From positions 1 to 7,651 of the forward strand of contig CAMLNK010000169.1 in the NCBI GenBank assembly GCA_946481035.1: DNA of 7,651 nt, written 5' to 3'. Position numbers and translations under genes: made by a program. The notes under the pieces are model-generated. The model was given only the letters and a program-made list of their open reading frames with translations. It was not told where the DNA came from and did not search any database. The DNA comes from an uncultured Dyadobacter sp. (GTDB taxonomy: Bacteria > Bacteroidota > Bacteroidia > Cytophagales > Spirosomataceae). Positions 1-6,164 of this stretch are shown here, piece after piece. Position 1 is the stretch's first letter, and each line of letters starts with the position of its first letter.

Positions 1-3000
1 AAATGATCTTCTGCGGCACATTGTAGGCCAGCTCTACGTTTTTCAGGCGGAGGAAAGCGGTATTCTGGAACCAGAACGTGTTTTTATAACTCCCATTCAC
101 CCCCGTACCCGTACGCGAGTCGATGCGCGGCGAATTGCCGTTCGGGTTGGAAGGGCTCCATGCGTCCTCCGCGCGGGATTGCATCACACTGCTGAACTCG
201 CCCGCTTCCACCACCACATATTGCGCCACGCGCGCCTGGCCTTGCAGGAGCACATTCAGGGTAAGGTTTTTCCAGCCGCCCCCCAGGTTTACGCCATAAG
301 TAACCTGCGGCACGTTGCTGAACTCCGAACGGATACGGTCGGCGGCGTCGATCTTGCCGTCGCCATTGTAATCTTCATATTTCAGGTCACCCATTCCGGC
401 GCCCGAAACGTGCGGGTAAGCATCGAGTTCCTGCTGGGTTTTGAACACGCCGATGGCGCGGTACATCAGGTCGGCATTGGGATTACCGAGGTCGGAGCCG
501 AGCGGCATGCCGGTGGCGCGCTGGTAATCGAGCGTGTTAGGGGCTTCGTCGATGAAAATCACCTCGCTTTTGGCAAATGCAAAATTCCCACCGATGTTGT
601 AACTGAAATTGTTGTGATTGCCCGCATACTGAATCTGCGTTTCCAGACCGCGGTTATGCACCTCGGCAATATTCTCCTTCGGAATTTGAGCGCTGCTGAT
701 ACCCGTCAATGCCGGAATACTCACATTACGGCTGGCGAGGATGTTGGTGCGGTTCTCGAAAAACAGGTCGAGATCGAAAGTCAGCCTTTTGAAGAGCGTC
801 GAATTAAGGCCCAAATTGTATTTCTTGGCCACTTCCCAGGTAATGTTCGGGTTGGCGAGCAAGGAATACTGAATGAGCGGTACGTTGTTGGCATTGTTGC
901 CGGTCGAGAATGCGCCGTTACGCACCTGGAAATTGTCGCGAAACTGGTTGGCGTTCACGCGATCGTTGCCCAGCTCGCCATACGAAGCCCTGATTTTCAG
1001 ATCATTGACAGCCTCTCCCGTGCGGAACCACGGCTCCTGCGACACGCGCCAGCCCAATGAAATACCCGGAAAAAAGCCGTAGCGATTGCCCGGAGGGAAC
1101 ACCGACGACCCATCGTAACGCAGCTGGATCTCAGCCAAATACCGGCCCAGGTAGTTGTAATTTACCCTCCCGAACACATTCCGGCGCGAGGTGCGGTAAC
1201 TGCTTCCGCTGTTGCCGAAATCGACCGGCTGCGCACCGCCCTGGCTCAGATCAGGCAGCTGGGTAGTGATAAAGTTGTTGCGCGACGCGCTGAAAAACTC
1301 CTGCGTCTCGCGGCTTTGTTCGTAAGCAATGAAAGAAGATAATGCATGGTCGCCGAAGTTTTGGGTGTAATTCAATTTGATATTACCTGTCAGCAACGCC
1401 CGGTTCGTTTGGCTCTCGTACATCTGCGCCTGCGCGGGGCCGCCGAGCACGGTACTGTATTGCTGAGTGGTTTTGTTGTACTGGTAAACGATCCAGTTGG
1501 TTTTCATTTCTTTGGTAAATGCAAAACTCTGGTCCGCTGAAAAGAAGCCGTCCACAGAAAGGCCATCGATCGGCAACTGGTAACTAGCCCGCAAAATACC
1601 GTTCGAAACCGTGGTGGGGCTGTTGTTGGTACCGGCCAATGTCGCCATCGCGATCGGGTTTTTGCCTTGCTCTACCCCTGCGCCGAGCTTTCCGTCGGGG
1701 TAACGTGCAGGCAATGTCGGATAAGTTCTGTACAAAAACTCAAACACATTACTTGCACCGAAACCCGCAATGTAGCTGCGGTTCTCGCGCCGCGTGGCGA
1801 GCTGGATTCCGAAGCTCAGTTTATCGTTTACATTCACATTCACATTCGAACGCACGCTGTACTGGCGGTATTTGTTCACACCGTCGCGGTAGAGGCCGTC
1901 CTGGTACAATGTTCCTGCGGACACGAAATAGTTGATCTTCTCGGTACCGCCCGAAACGGACAGGTTGTGCTGGTTTTGGCGTGCAACCGGCTTCATCAGC
2001 TCCTTCACCCAGTTGGTATTCGGGTAATTGACCGGGTCCGAACCGTCGCGGAACTTCTGGATCTCGGCGTCGCTGTACCGCTGGTTCATCCCGCCCGACG
2101 GGTTGCGGTAATAATCGATCGTGTTCAGGATTCCCGCGTACGTAGGCGCGTCCACGAACCTGGGCAGGCGCGTAGGCTGCACGAAGCCCTGATTGAAGGA
2201 ATAGTCGAAGCGCGGCTTGCCTGCAAGGCCTTTTTTAGTGGTAATCAAAATAACCCCGTTCGCTGCCTGAGCGCCGTAAATGGCTGCGGAAGCGTCTTTG
2301 AGCACCGAAATGCTTTCAATATCATTGGGATTGAGGCGGTCGAGCCCTCCTATCGCATTCGCGATCCCGTCGATCACGATGAGCGGGTTGCTGTTTCCGG
2401 TCGTGGCGCGTCCGCGGATCAATATATTCGAACCGTCGGAACCCGGCTCGCCCGAGCGGTTATTGGCGATCAGGCCCGGCAAACGGCCTGCAAACGAGTT
2501 GGAAACGTTCGCCTGCGGGCTGCGGGTGATTTCCGAGCCCTGCACGGTCGCTACCGAACCGGTAATATTCTTTTTAGATTGTGTGCCATACCCTACCACC
2601 ACCACCTCTTCCAGCGACTTCGAATCCACTTTCAAAGTCACGTCCACCACATTCTGCGCCCCTACCGTCACTTCCTGGGACAGGTAGCCGACAAAGGAAA
2701 ATATCAATACTTGCGGGCCGGCCGTCGCCACGCCCGCCTGGGATTTATCATCCGGAATATCCAGCACATAACTGCCCTGCTCGTCGGTCACCGTGCCGCG
2801 CTGCGTGCCTTTCAGCACCACGCTCACGCCGGGGAGCTTATCGCCCTTGTCGTCGATGACGGTACCGGTGAGCCGGATGTCCGCTGCATTAGCGGCGCCA
2901 AGGGTCTGTACATCGCCGGGTGCAAGCGGTTCCTGCGAAAACGACACTTTGCGGCTCCGTTTGAGGATAATCTGGCCGTCGCCGGGCTGGTATTCGATCT

Positions 3001-3310
3001 GCAGGGGCATTAGGAGCCGGTCGAGCACGGTCGAAAGTTTCTCATTGCTGGCGTTCAGGCTTACGCGGGTACGCACCGGGATAATGCTGCGGCTGTACGC
3101 GAAACGCACGCCGGACAGGTTTTCCAAACGGTCCAGCGCAGTACCGAGCGGGATATTTTCCGCCTGGATACTCACGTTTTTAGCGAGCAGATCCTGCGCG
3201 CTGATATCCCTCGCATAACCGCCCGCCGCAATCATTCCGATCAGGAAAAGCTGTAAAATGGATAACCGCATAATATGGTATGCCGTCTTGCTTTTTAGGA
3301 AAAAATACAT
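1..3310 (-). CDS. SusC/RagA-type TonB-dependent outer-membrane receptor with STN domain, C-terminus cut by window edge
   Basis: The minus-strand frame is open from the left edge to an ATG at 3310 and gives about 1103 residues. Visible in order: a short basic leader, then a signal peptide around residues 15-38 (MRLSILQLFLIGMIAA, ending near ISAQ); an STN (secretin/TonB short N-terminal) domain at about 43-118; a carboxypeptidase-regulatory-like beta-sandwich at about 145-228 (LTGTVIDDKGDKLPGVSVV, then FSFVGY); a TonB-box-like EEVVVVGYG at 234-242; a plug with the SusC hallmarks IESISVLKDASAAIYG and NGVILITTKKG (to about 361); then a beta-barrel with many aromatic strands and a late DYNGDGKID loop. 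Family role: TonB-driven uptake of oligosaccharides or other large substrates across the outer membrane, usually with a SusD lipoprotein. STN-bearing members also signal to a FecR anti-sigma factor, and one is encoded next door. About 70-100 C-terminal residues are probably missing. The start at 3310 is preferred because it gives the usual 13-residue lead before the signal peptide. ATG 3271 (shorter) and ATG 3406 (32 residues longer) are also in frame. The substrate is unknown. Confidence 0.96.
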   Translation of the reverse strand, partial: MYFFLKSKTAYHIMRLSILQLFLIGMIAAGGYARDISAQDLLAKNVSIQAENIPLGTALDRLENLSGVRFAYSRSIIPVRTRVSLNASNEKLSTVLDRLLMPLQIEYQPGDGQIILKRSRKVSFSQEPLAPGDVQTLGAANAADIRLTGTVIDDKGDKLPGVSVVLKGTQRGTVTDEQGSYVLDIPDDKSQAGVATAGPQVLIFSFVGYLSQEVTVGAQNVVDVTLKVDSKSLEEVVVVGYGTQSKKNITGSVATVQGSEITRSPQANVSNSFAGRLPGLIANNRSGEPGSDGSNILIRGRATTGNSNPLIVIDGIANAIGGLDRLNPNDIESISVLKDASAAIYGAQAANGVILITTKKGLAGKPRFDYSFNQGFVQPTRLPRFVDAPTYAGILNTIDYYRNPSGGMNQRYSDAEIQKFRDGSDPVNYPNTNWVKELMKPVARQNQHNLSVSGGTEKINYFVSAGTLYQDGLYRDGVNKYRQYSVRSNVNVNVNDKLSFGIQLATRRENRSYIAGFGASNVFEFLYRTYPTLPARYPDGKLGAGVEQGKNPIAMATLAGTNNSPTTVSNGILRASYQLPIDGLSVDGFFSADQSFAFTKEMKTNWIVYQYNKTTQQYSTVLGGPAQAQMYESQTNRALLTGNIKLNYTQNFGDHALSSFIAYEQSRETQEFFSASRNNFITTQLPDLSQGGAQPVDFGNSGSSYRTSRRNVFGRVNYNYLGRYLAEIQLRYDGSSVFPPGNRYGFFPGISLGWRVSQEPWFRTGEAVNDLKIRASYGELGNDRVNANQFRDNFQVRNGAFSTGNNANNVPLIQYSLLANPNITWEVAKKYNLGLNSTLFKRLTFDLDLFFENRTNILASRNVSIPALTGISSAQIPKENIAEVHNRGLETQIQYAGNHNNFSYNIGGNFAFAKSEVIFIDEAPNTLDYQRATGMPLGSDLGNPNADLMYRAIGVFKTQQELDAYPHVSGAGMGDLKYEDYNGDGKIDAADRIRSEFSNVPQVTYGVNLGGGWKNLTLNVLLQGQARVAQYVVVEAGEFSSVMQSRAEDAWSPSNPNGNSPRIDSRTGTGVNGSYKNTFWFQNTAFLRLKNVELAYNVPQKII

Positions 3311-3348
3311 AAGTTTGAAATGGTTAATATGAACAATAGGAAGCCTTG

Positions 3349-3374
3349 CATCACCGGCCAGTGATGTTCCATCA
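3349..3374 (-). promoter_or_regulatory. Competing hairpin arms in the susC leader
   Basis: Positions 3349-3366 form a near-perfect 18-bp dyad (CATCAC/GTGATG arms). On the minus-strand RNA it folds as a 7-bp stem, including one U.G pair, with a GGCC loop, ending 38 nt before the receptor start. The middle arm (3361-3366) can instead pair with 3370-3374, giving TGATG/CATCA around a 3-nt loop. The two hairpins exclude each other. A third GTGATG arm on the minus strand at 3404-3409 could also compete. This could be an operator dyad or a small RNA switch in the leader; sequence alone does not say which. Confidence 0.4.
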
Positions 3375-3389
3375 AGGTCTTCGTTCAGG

Positions 3390-3424
3390 ATCAGGGGTGC
3401 TTCCATCACTCCTGATTTTCTTTT
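3390..3424 (+). terminator. Plus-strand intrinsic-terminator-like hairpin
   Basis: Arms ATCAGG-G-GTG (3390-3399) and CAC-T-CCTGAT (3407-3416) pair over 10 positions on plus-strand RNA, the single mismatch being a G.U pair, around a 7-nt loop. TTTTCTTTT follows directly (3416-3424). This has the form of a Rho-independent terminator reading rightward. No plus-strand gene ends here: the receptor to the left and fecR to the right are both on the minus strand. It may stop antisense transcription, or be a leader hairpin of the receptor mRNA, where the same mismatch would be A.C. Confidence 0.4.
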
Positions 3425-3511
3425 GAAGCAGGTATTATTTCGGTTGGTTGAATTTAGTCATAGAGCGGCTGTTAGGTGTCTGTTTTGATTGGGTATTGAC
3501 TGGGTTCTCTG

Positions 3512-4510
3512 CTATTCCGAAGCGGCACATCCCTCGCCGCGGATCACGATTTCATCATTTTGCATCGCATAGCGCGCGTCCACGATCTGCATCGTCATGT
3601 CGAGTATTTCCGAAAGCCTGTTCTGGTCGAAAGTGGCTTTTACGCGGCAGTTTTCGAGGTCGGGGTTTTCCAAACGGATCTTCACATCAAATTTTTCTTC
3701 CAGCCTCTTCACTACTTCTCCCAGTTTTGCATCGGTGAATGTAAGTGAAACCGGCTGCCATAAAGGTGCCTTTTCGACCATTTCGGGCGCCTCTTCGCTG
3801 AGCAGCTCGCCGGAGGCTACTTTGAAAACCGCCTGCTGATGCGGCAGCAGCGTTACCTCCCTGCCCTGGTCGGCGGTTACGGAAACCTTGCCGGTCACGA
3901 CCGACACTTCATACTCCGCCTCGCCCTTGTTGGCACGCACGTTGAAACTGGTACCGAGCACTTTCACCTGTACCGACTCGCCATGTACGAAGAATGGCCG
4001 CGACGGGTCGTGGGTTACCTCAAAAAACGCCTCGCCTTCGAGAGAAACCTCGCGGGAATCTTCATTGAAATCCTCCTTCGCATAGGTAACGCGCGTGCCG
4101 GGATTCAGCCATGCCTCACTGCCGTCGGGGAATACATGCTTGCGCACCTGGCGAGTCTTGTTGATGGTAGAATAGGTGTGCTTTCCGAGCCTGAAAACGG
4201 ATTTATTCTGGGACAAAAAGTACTTGATACCCACTCCGGCAACCAGCAGGATCACCGCCGCGGCCGCATAGCGCAGGTATTGCCCAAACGCCGGGCGCCG
4301 CAATGGTACCGTCGGTGCCCCGGCTGCGGAATGCTTGCTGATTTCGTCCTGCACTTTGCCCAAATGCCGCTGCTGATCGAATGCGGCTTCCGCACCGGTT
4401 TCCTCCGATAACGACGCGTACCATTCGTCGACCTGAAATGCTTCTTCCGGCGTGCATTGCCCTTCGACATAGCGTTTCAAAAGCTCCGGCGATATATTCT
4501 TATTATTCAT
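3512..4510 (-). CDS. FecR-family anti-sigma factor with C-terminal DUF4974
   Basis: 332 residues, a normal length for Bacteroidota FecR proteins. An N-terminal cytoplasmic anti-sigma segment (about 1-70, with LLKRYVEGQCTPEEAFQVDEW) precedes one membrane helix at about 80-98 (YAAAAVILLVAGVGIKYFL). The periplasmic FecR domain (about 120-215) shows the familiar FPDGSEAWLNPGTRVTY, EVSLEGEAFFEV and VQVKVLGTSFNVRA stretches. The DUF4974 domain (about 255-325) begins VSLTFTDAKLGEVVKRLEEKF. Family role: it holds an ECF sigma factor in check at the inner membrane and releases or activates it when the STN domain of a partner receptor signals. Both partners flank it: the sigma gene is divergent 136 bp away, and the STN-type receptor lies downstream on the same strand. 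The start at 4510 gives a complete N-terminal domain. No strong Shine-Dalgarno is present. The tail carries a lone cysteine (GEGCAASE), which is probably not meaningful. Confidence 0.96.
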   Translation of the reverse strand: MNNKNISPELLKRYVEGQCTPEEAFQVDEWYASLSEETGAEAAFDQQRHLGKVQDEISKHSAAGAPTVPLRRPAFGQYLRYAAAAVILLVAGVGIKYFLSQNKSVFRLGKHTYSTINKTRQVRKHVFPDGSEAWLNPGTRVTYAKEDFNEDSREVSLEGEAFFEVTHDPSRPFFVHGESVQVKVLGTSFNVRANKGEAEYEVSVVTGKVSVTADQGREVTLLPHQQAVFKVASGELLSEEAPEMVEKAPLWQPVSLTFTDAKLGEVVKRLEEKFDVKIRLENPDLENCRVKATFDQNRLSEILDMTMQIVDARYAMQNDEIVIRGEGCAASE

Positions 4511-4584
4511 AAAATGCTTGTAATGACCTTTTATTCCGGTTCCCTATTAACAGGACGCACGGCACGCAGGTATCCCTAGTGTGT

Positions 4585-4615
4585 TTTGAAGAAATTTTAT
4601 AACAAATACTATTTG
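4585..4615 (+). promoter_or_regulatory. Candidate sigma-gene promoter
   Basis: TTTG at 4585-4588 is followed after 18 nt by TACTATTTG at 4607-4615. This resembles the Bacteroidota housekeeping pattern (-33 TTTG, -7 TAnnTTTG) but with three rather than two bases inside the -7 box. It would place transcription start near 4621 and leave a leader of about 25 nt before the sigma-gene ATG. The stricter match TACTTTTG at 4625-4632 lies too close to the start and lacks a well-spaced -33 element. Confidence 0.3.
4603..4615. promoter_or_regulatory. 13-bp perfect palindrome between the divergent sigma and fecR genes
   Basis: CAAATA-C-TATTTG is a perfect inverted repeat with a one-base centre. It lies in the 136-bp region between fecR (minus) and the ECF sigma gene (plus). 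Each strand therefore reads TATTTG outward, which is the core of a Bacteroidota -7 box. It may be a shared operator or a two-way promoter core. An AT-rich chance palindrome of this size is also possible. Confidence 0.4.
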
Positions 4616-4646
4616 AATCCTTATTACTTTTGACCGAAGTTGAAGA

Positions 4647-5255
4647 ATGCACCCAATGAGTAAGGCTTACCGCGACAACGACGACCTCGAATTATGGCAG
4701 CTTGCGAAGGTTTCGGACGATTCGCTGGCCTTTGCGGAGCTCCACCGCAGGTATTCGCACCGGCTTTACGCGCTCGCACTCAGGAAGACGGGCCACAGTG
4801 AGGTGTCGGAAGATCTTGTCCAGGATCTTTTTGTGCATTTGTGGCTGCAACGGGTGAGCATTACCATCGAAAAAGCATTTAATCTCTACCTTTTTTCCGC
4901 GCTCAAGAACCGCATTATCTCCCATTTGCGGAAGCAGATCGTGCAGCACACCGTATCGCTGAACGACATCGACCTGGAAACGCTTTCGTCGCAATCGGCC
5001 AACCTGGTGCAGGAGTGGTTGTCGTTGAAGGAGGTGCAGGAAATATACACCCGCGAGCTCGCCAGCCTGCCCGAGAAAAGCAAGCATGTATTTGAAATGA
5101 GCCGCAGCGGCGTCCCCAACAAGGAAATAGCCCAGTTACTCGACCTCTCCGAGAAGACAGTCGAGTTCCATATCAGCAAATGTCTGCGCGTGCTGCGGGC
5201 TAAATTCGGTTATGTGGTGAATGTGCTGGTGTGGGTGCTGGCCGGTGCTATTTAG
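4647..5255 (+). CDS. ECF (group IV) RNA polymerase sigma factor, FecI/RpoE-like
   Basis: 202 residues, typical for a Bacteroidota ECF sigma factor. Region 2 covers about 26-96: the core-binding part includes AFAELHRRYSHRLYALALRK and the acidic SEDLVQDLFVHLW motif, and the -10 recognition helix runs through AFNLYLFSALKNRIISHLRK. A linker follows, then region 4 at about 138-187 (LASLPEKSKHVFEMSRSG, then the helix-turn-helix NKEIAQLLDLSEKTVEFHISK) for -35 recognition. Region 3 and a SnoaL-like extension are absent, as expected for this class. The last 14 residues (YVVNVLVWVLAGAI) are strongly hydrophobic. The divergent neighbour encodes a FecR anti-sigma factor, so the pair very likely works together to control the STN-type receptor. 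The start at 4647 is chosen over the in-frame ATG at 4656; both keep region 2 complete and the difference is three residues. Confidence 0.96.
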   Translation: MHPMSKAYRDNDDLELWQLAKVSDDSLAFAELHRRYSHRLYALALRKTGHSEVSEDLVQDLFVHLWLQRVSITIEKAFNLYLFSALKNRIISHLRKQIVQHTVSLNDIDLETLSSQSANLVQEWLSLKEVQEIYTRELASLPEKSKHVFEMSRSGVPNKEIAQLLDLSEKTVEFHISKCLRVLRAKFGYVVNVLVWVLAGAI

Positions 5256-5267
5256 GTGTAGCGTTTT

Positions 5268-5302
5268 GACGGCTGACGGCCGACGACCGACCGCCGACGA
5301 CC
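5268..5302 (+). repeat. Five tandem GAC-type heptamers (left arm)
   Basis: Five consecutive 7-bp units, all starting with GAC: GACGGCT, GACGGCC, GACGACC (twice) and GACCGCC. The period is exactly 7 with no slips. The array begins 12 bp after the sigma-gene stop. Its last 31 bp, with one following base, form the left arm of the inverted repeat at 5273-5375. Confidence 0.85.
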
Positions 5303-5309
5303 GAAAAAA

Positions 5310-5330
5310 CATGGTCCATGGTCCATGGTC
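5310..5330 (-). repeat. Three perfect CATGGTC heptamers (loop of the inverted repeat)
   Basis: CATGGTC is repeated three times without a mismatch. On the minus strand the unit reads GACCATG, so it belongs to the same GACCNNN heptamer family as its neighbours. It is flanked by A-rich spacers (5304-5309 and 5331-5344). The same unit recurs around the sulfatase start. Confidence 0.92.
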
Positions 5331-5345
5331 AAAACAACAACAATC

Positions 5346-5373
5346 GGCGGTCGGCTGTCAGCGGTCGGCGGTC
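5346..5373 (-). repeat. Four tandem heptamers in reverse orientation (right arm)
   Basis: On the minus strand these read GACCGCC (twice), GACCGCT and GACAGCC, four units in exact 7-bp steps. They also appear as a 14-bp period (5349-5362 and 5363-5376 agree at 12 of 14 positions). Confidence 0.85.
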
Positions 5374-5419
5374 AGTTCCGGCACAGATTTTGCAAGTCCA
5401 GCCGTAAACTTACCGCTCC

Positions 5420-6130
5420 ATGCCCGAACTCGCCGATTTACGAAAAATCCTCATGCACGACCACCCTTTCGGCTTCCTGCTGGAAGTTGTGCTGCGGACG
5501 GTCATCATGTTTTTGATCATTTTAATCGCGCTGCGGGCTTCCGGCAGGCGCGGGATCAAGCAGTTATCCATTTTCGAGCTGGTACTGATCATCGGCCTGG
5601 GCTCGGCCGCGGGTGATCCGATGTTTTACGACGATGTAGGCATTCTTCCGGCATTCGTGGTTTTTCTCGTTGTCATTTCGCTCTACATTACGGTTACCAG
5701 GCTTTCGGACCGTTTCGTAAAAATTGAAAAACTGCTCGAAGGCGAGCCGCTGTATGTGATCCGTAATGGCAAACTTTCCATGGACGCATTTCGCGAGTCG
5801 GGGCTTTCGCAGGATGAATTCTTCTCTGAACTGCGGCTGCGCAACGTGGCGCACCTCGGCCAGGTGCATACCGTGCTGATCGAGACATCCGGCGAATTCA
5901 GCGTGTTGTTTTACGCCGATGACGAGGTGAAATACGGCCTTCCCATTTTCCCCGACGAGCTCCAAAACAAGCTCAACAAAGGGCGCCATGCCGACAAAAA
6001 CCATGCATACGTCGCCTGCGCCAAATGCGGTGGCGTGCGTAAAGTCGACCGCACCGAGCACCTGCCTGTTTGCCCGGAATGCGACGCCCGCGAATGGGTC
6101 GAAGCGTCGAATGCAAAGCGGATAGCGTGA
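5420..6130 (+). CDS. DUF421 (YetF/YcaP-like) membrane protein with C-terminal zinc-ribbon-like tail
   Basis: 236 residues. Hydrophobic segments lie at about 20-39, 50-65 and 74-93, the last two connected by GSAAGDPMFYDD. The cytoplasmic domain that follows (about 100-165) has the family pattern: LLEGEPLYVIRNGKL, then a conserved SELRLRNVAHLGQV stretch and ETSGEFSVL. Members are widespread inner-membrane proteins of poorly known function; some spore-forming relatives are linked to germination. The tail adds four cysteines, C200-x2-C203 and C218-x2-C221 (CAKC and CPEC), which looks like a zinc ribbon or rubredoxin-like knuckle and is not part of the core family. The start at 5420 keeps a short hydrophilic N-terminus; ATG 5453 is an alternative that would shorten it by 11 residues. 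It lies 164 bp downstream of the sigma gene across the repeat element, so a shared operon is doubtful. It ends 13 bp from the convergent sulfatase gene. Confidence 0.93.
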   Translation: MPELADLRKILMHDHPFGFLLEVVLRTVIMFLIILIALRASGRRGIKQLSIFELVLIIGLGSAAGDPMFYDDVGILPAFVVFLVVISLYITVTRLSDRFVKIEKLLEGEPLYVIRNGKLSMDAFRESGLSQDEFFSELRLRNVAHLGQVHTVLIETSGEFSVLFYADDEVKYGLPIFPDELQNKLNKGRHADKNHAYVACAKCGGVRKVDRTEHLPVCPECDAREWVEASNAKRIA

Positions 6131-6164
6131 GCGACTAAATGCTTCATTTCGCTTCCTGTTTTTT
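6130..6164 (+). terminator. Possible terminator between convergent DUF421 and sulfatase genes
   Basis: AGCG (6130-6133) pairs with CGCT (6150-6153), and AAATG (6137-6141) pairs with CATTT (6145-6149) around a 3-nt loop, with a 3-nt bulge. The hairpin overlaps both stop codons and is followed on the plus strand by a T-run at 6159-6164. The stem is weak and the T-run starts a few bases late, so this is tentative. On the minus strand there is no T-run. Confidence 0.3.

Larger units (their letters stand above)
3311..3511 (-). promoter_or_regulatory. fecR-susC intergenic leader region
   Basis: This 201-bp gap separates the anti-sigma gene from the receptor gene on the same strand, so it probably carries a receptor promoter as well as its 5' leader. 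I found no convincing match to the Bacteroidota -33 TTTG / -7 TAnnTTTG promoter on the minus strand. That would fit a promoter read by the neighbouring ECF sigma factor rather than the housekeeping one, but this is inference. The stretch next to the receptor ATG (3311-3330) is AT-rich with no Shine-Dalgarno, as is common in this phylum. The region also holds two hairpin systems, listed separately. Confidence 0.5.
5273..5375. repeat. Imperfect 31-bp inverted repeat with 41-bp loop
   Basis: Arms 5273-5303 and 5345-5375 are reverse complements at 24 of 31 positions without gaps. The loop (5304-5344) holds the three CATGGTC units. The arms are GC-rich, so a long hairpin or cruciform is plausible. 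No T-run follows on either strand, so it does not look like an intrinsic terminator, although it could slow polymerase or protect the sigma mRNA 3' end. Confidence 0.8.
5256..5419. other. Sigma-DUF421 intergenic gap filled by a heptamer-repeat element
   Basis: The 164-bp gap holds no plausible gene. About 108 bp of it (5268-5375) is an ordered set of 7-bp repeats and spacers, listed as separate features. The remaining 44 bp before the DUF421 ATG show no clear promoter or Shine-Dalgarno. Any small frame through the repeats encodes only periodic peptides such as MVHGPWS, so I do not call a gene. Confidence 0.7.

Noticed and set aside
2593..2607. ACC-rich trinucleotide run resembling a microsatellite
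   Set aside because: On the minus strand it encodes the conserved EEVVVVGYG segment of SusC proteins, so protein conservation explains it.
179..3013. Long plus-strand open frames at 179-1060 and 1667-3013
   Set aside because: They lie antisense to the receptor gene, whose translation matches STN, plug and barrel motifs throughout. The antisense translations show no recognisable domain and reflect the codon bias of a GC-rich gene.
3407..3460. Longer receptor start further upstream than 3406, or a leader peptide gene
   Set aside because: The receptor frame stays open to a stop at 3458-3460, but there is no start codon with support, and extending the protein would place too many polar residues before the signal peptide.
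3839..4411. Plus-strand open frame opposite fecR
   Set aside because: It is antisense to a clearly recognised FecR protein and has no motifs of its own.
4625..4632. Exact TAnnTTTG match (TACTTTTG) as the sigma-gene -7 box
   Set aside because: It would leave only a few bases of leader before the ATG at 4647, and the nearest TTTG is either 9 or 36 nt upstream, which does not fit the expected spacing.
5268..5375. CRISPR array
   Set aside because: The units are 7 bp with no spacers of regular length, and no cas gene is nearby.
5221..5616. Plus-strand open frame crossing the repeat element
   Set aside because: It overlaps the sigma-gene end and the DUF421 start in another frame, and much of it is translated heptamer repeat.
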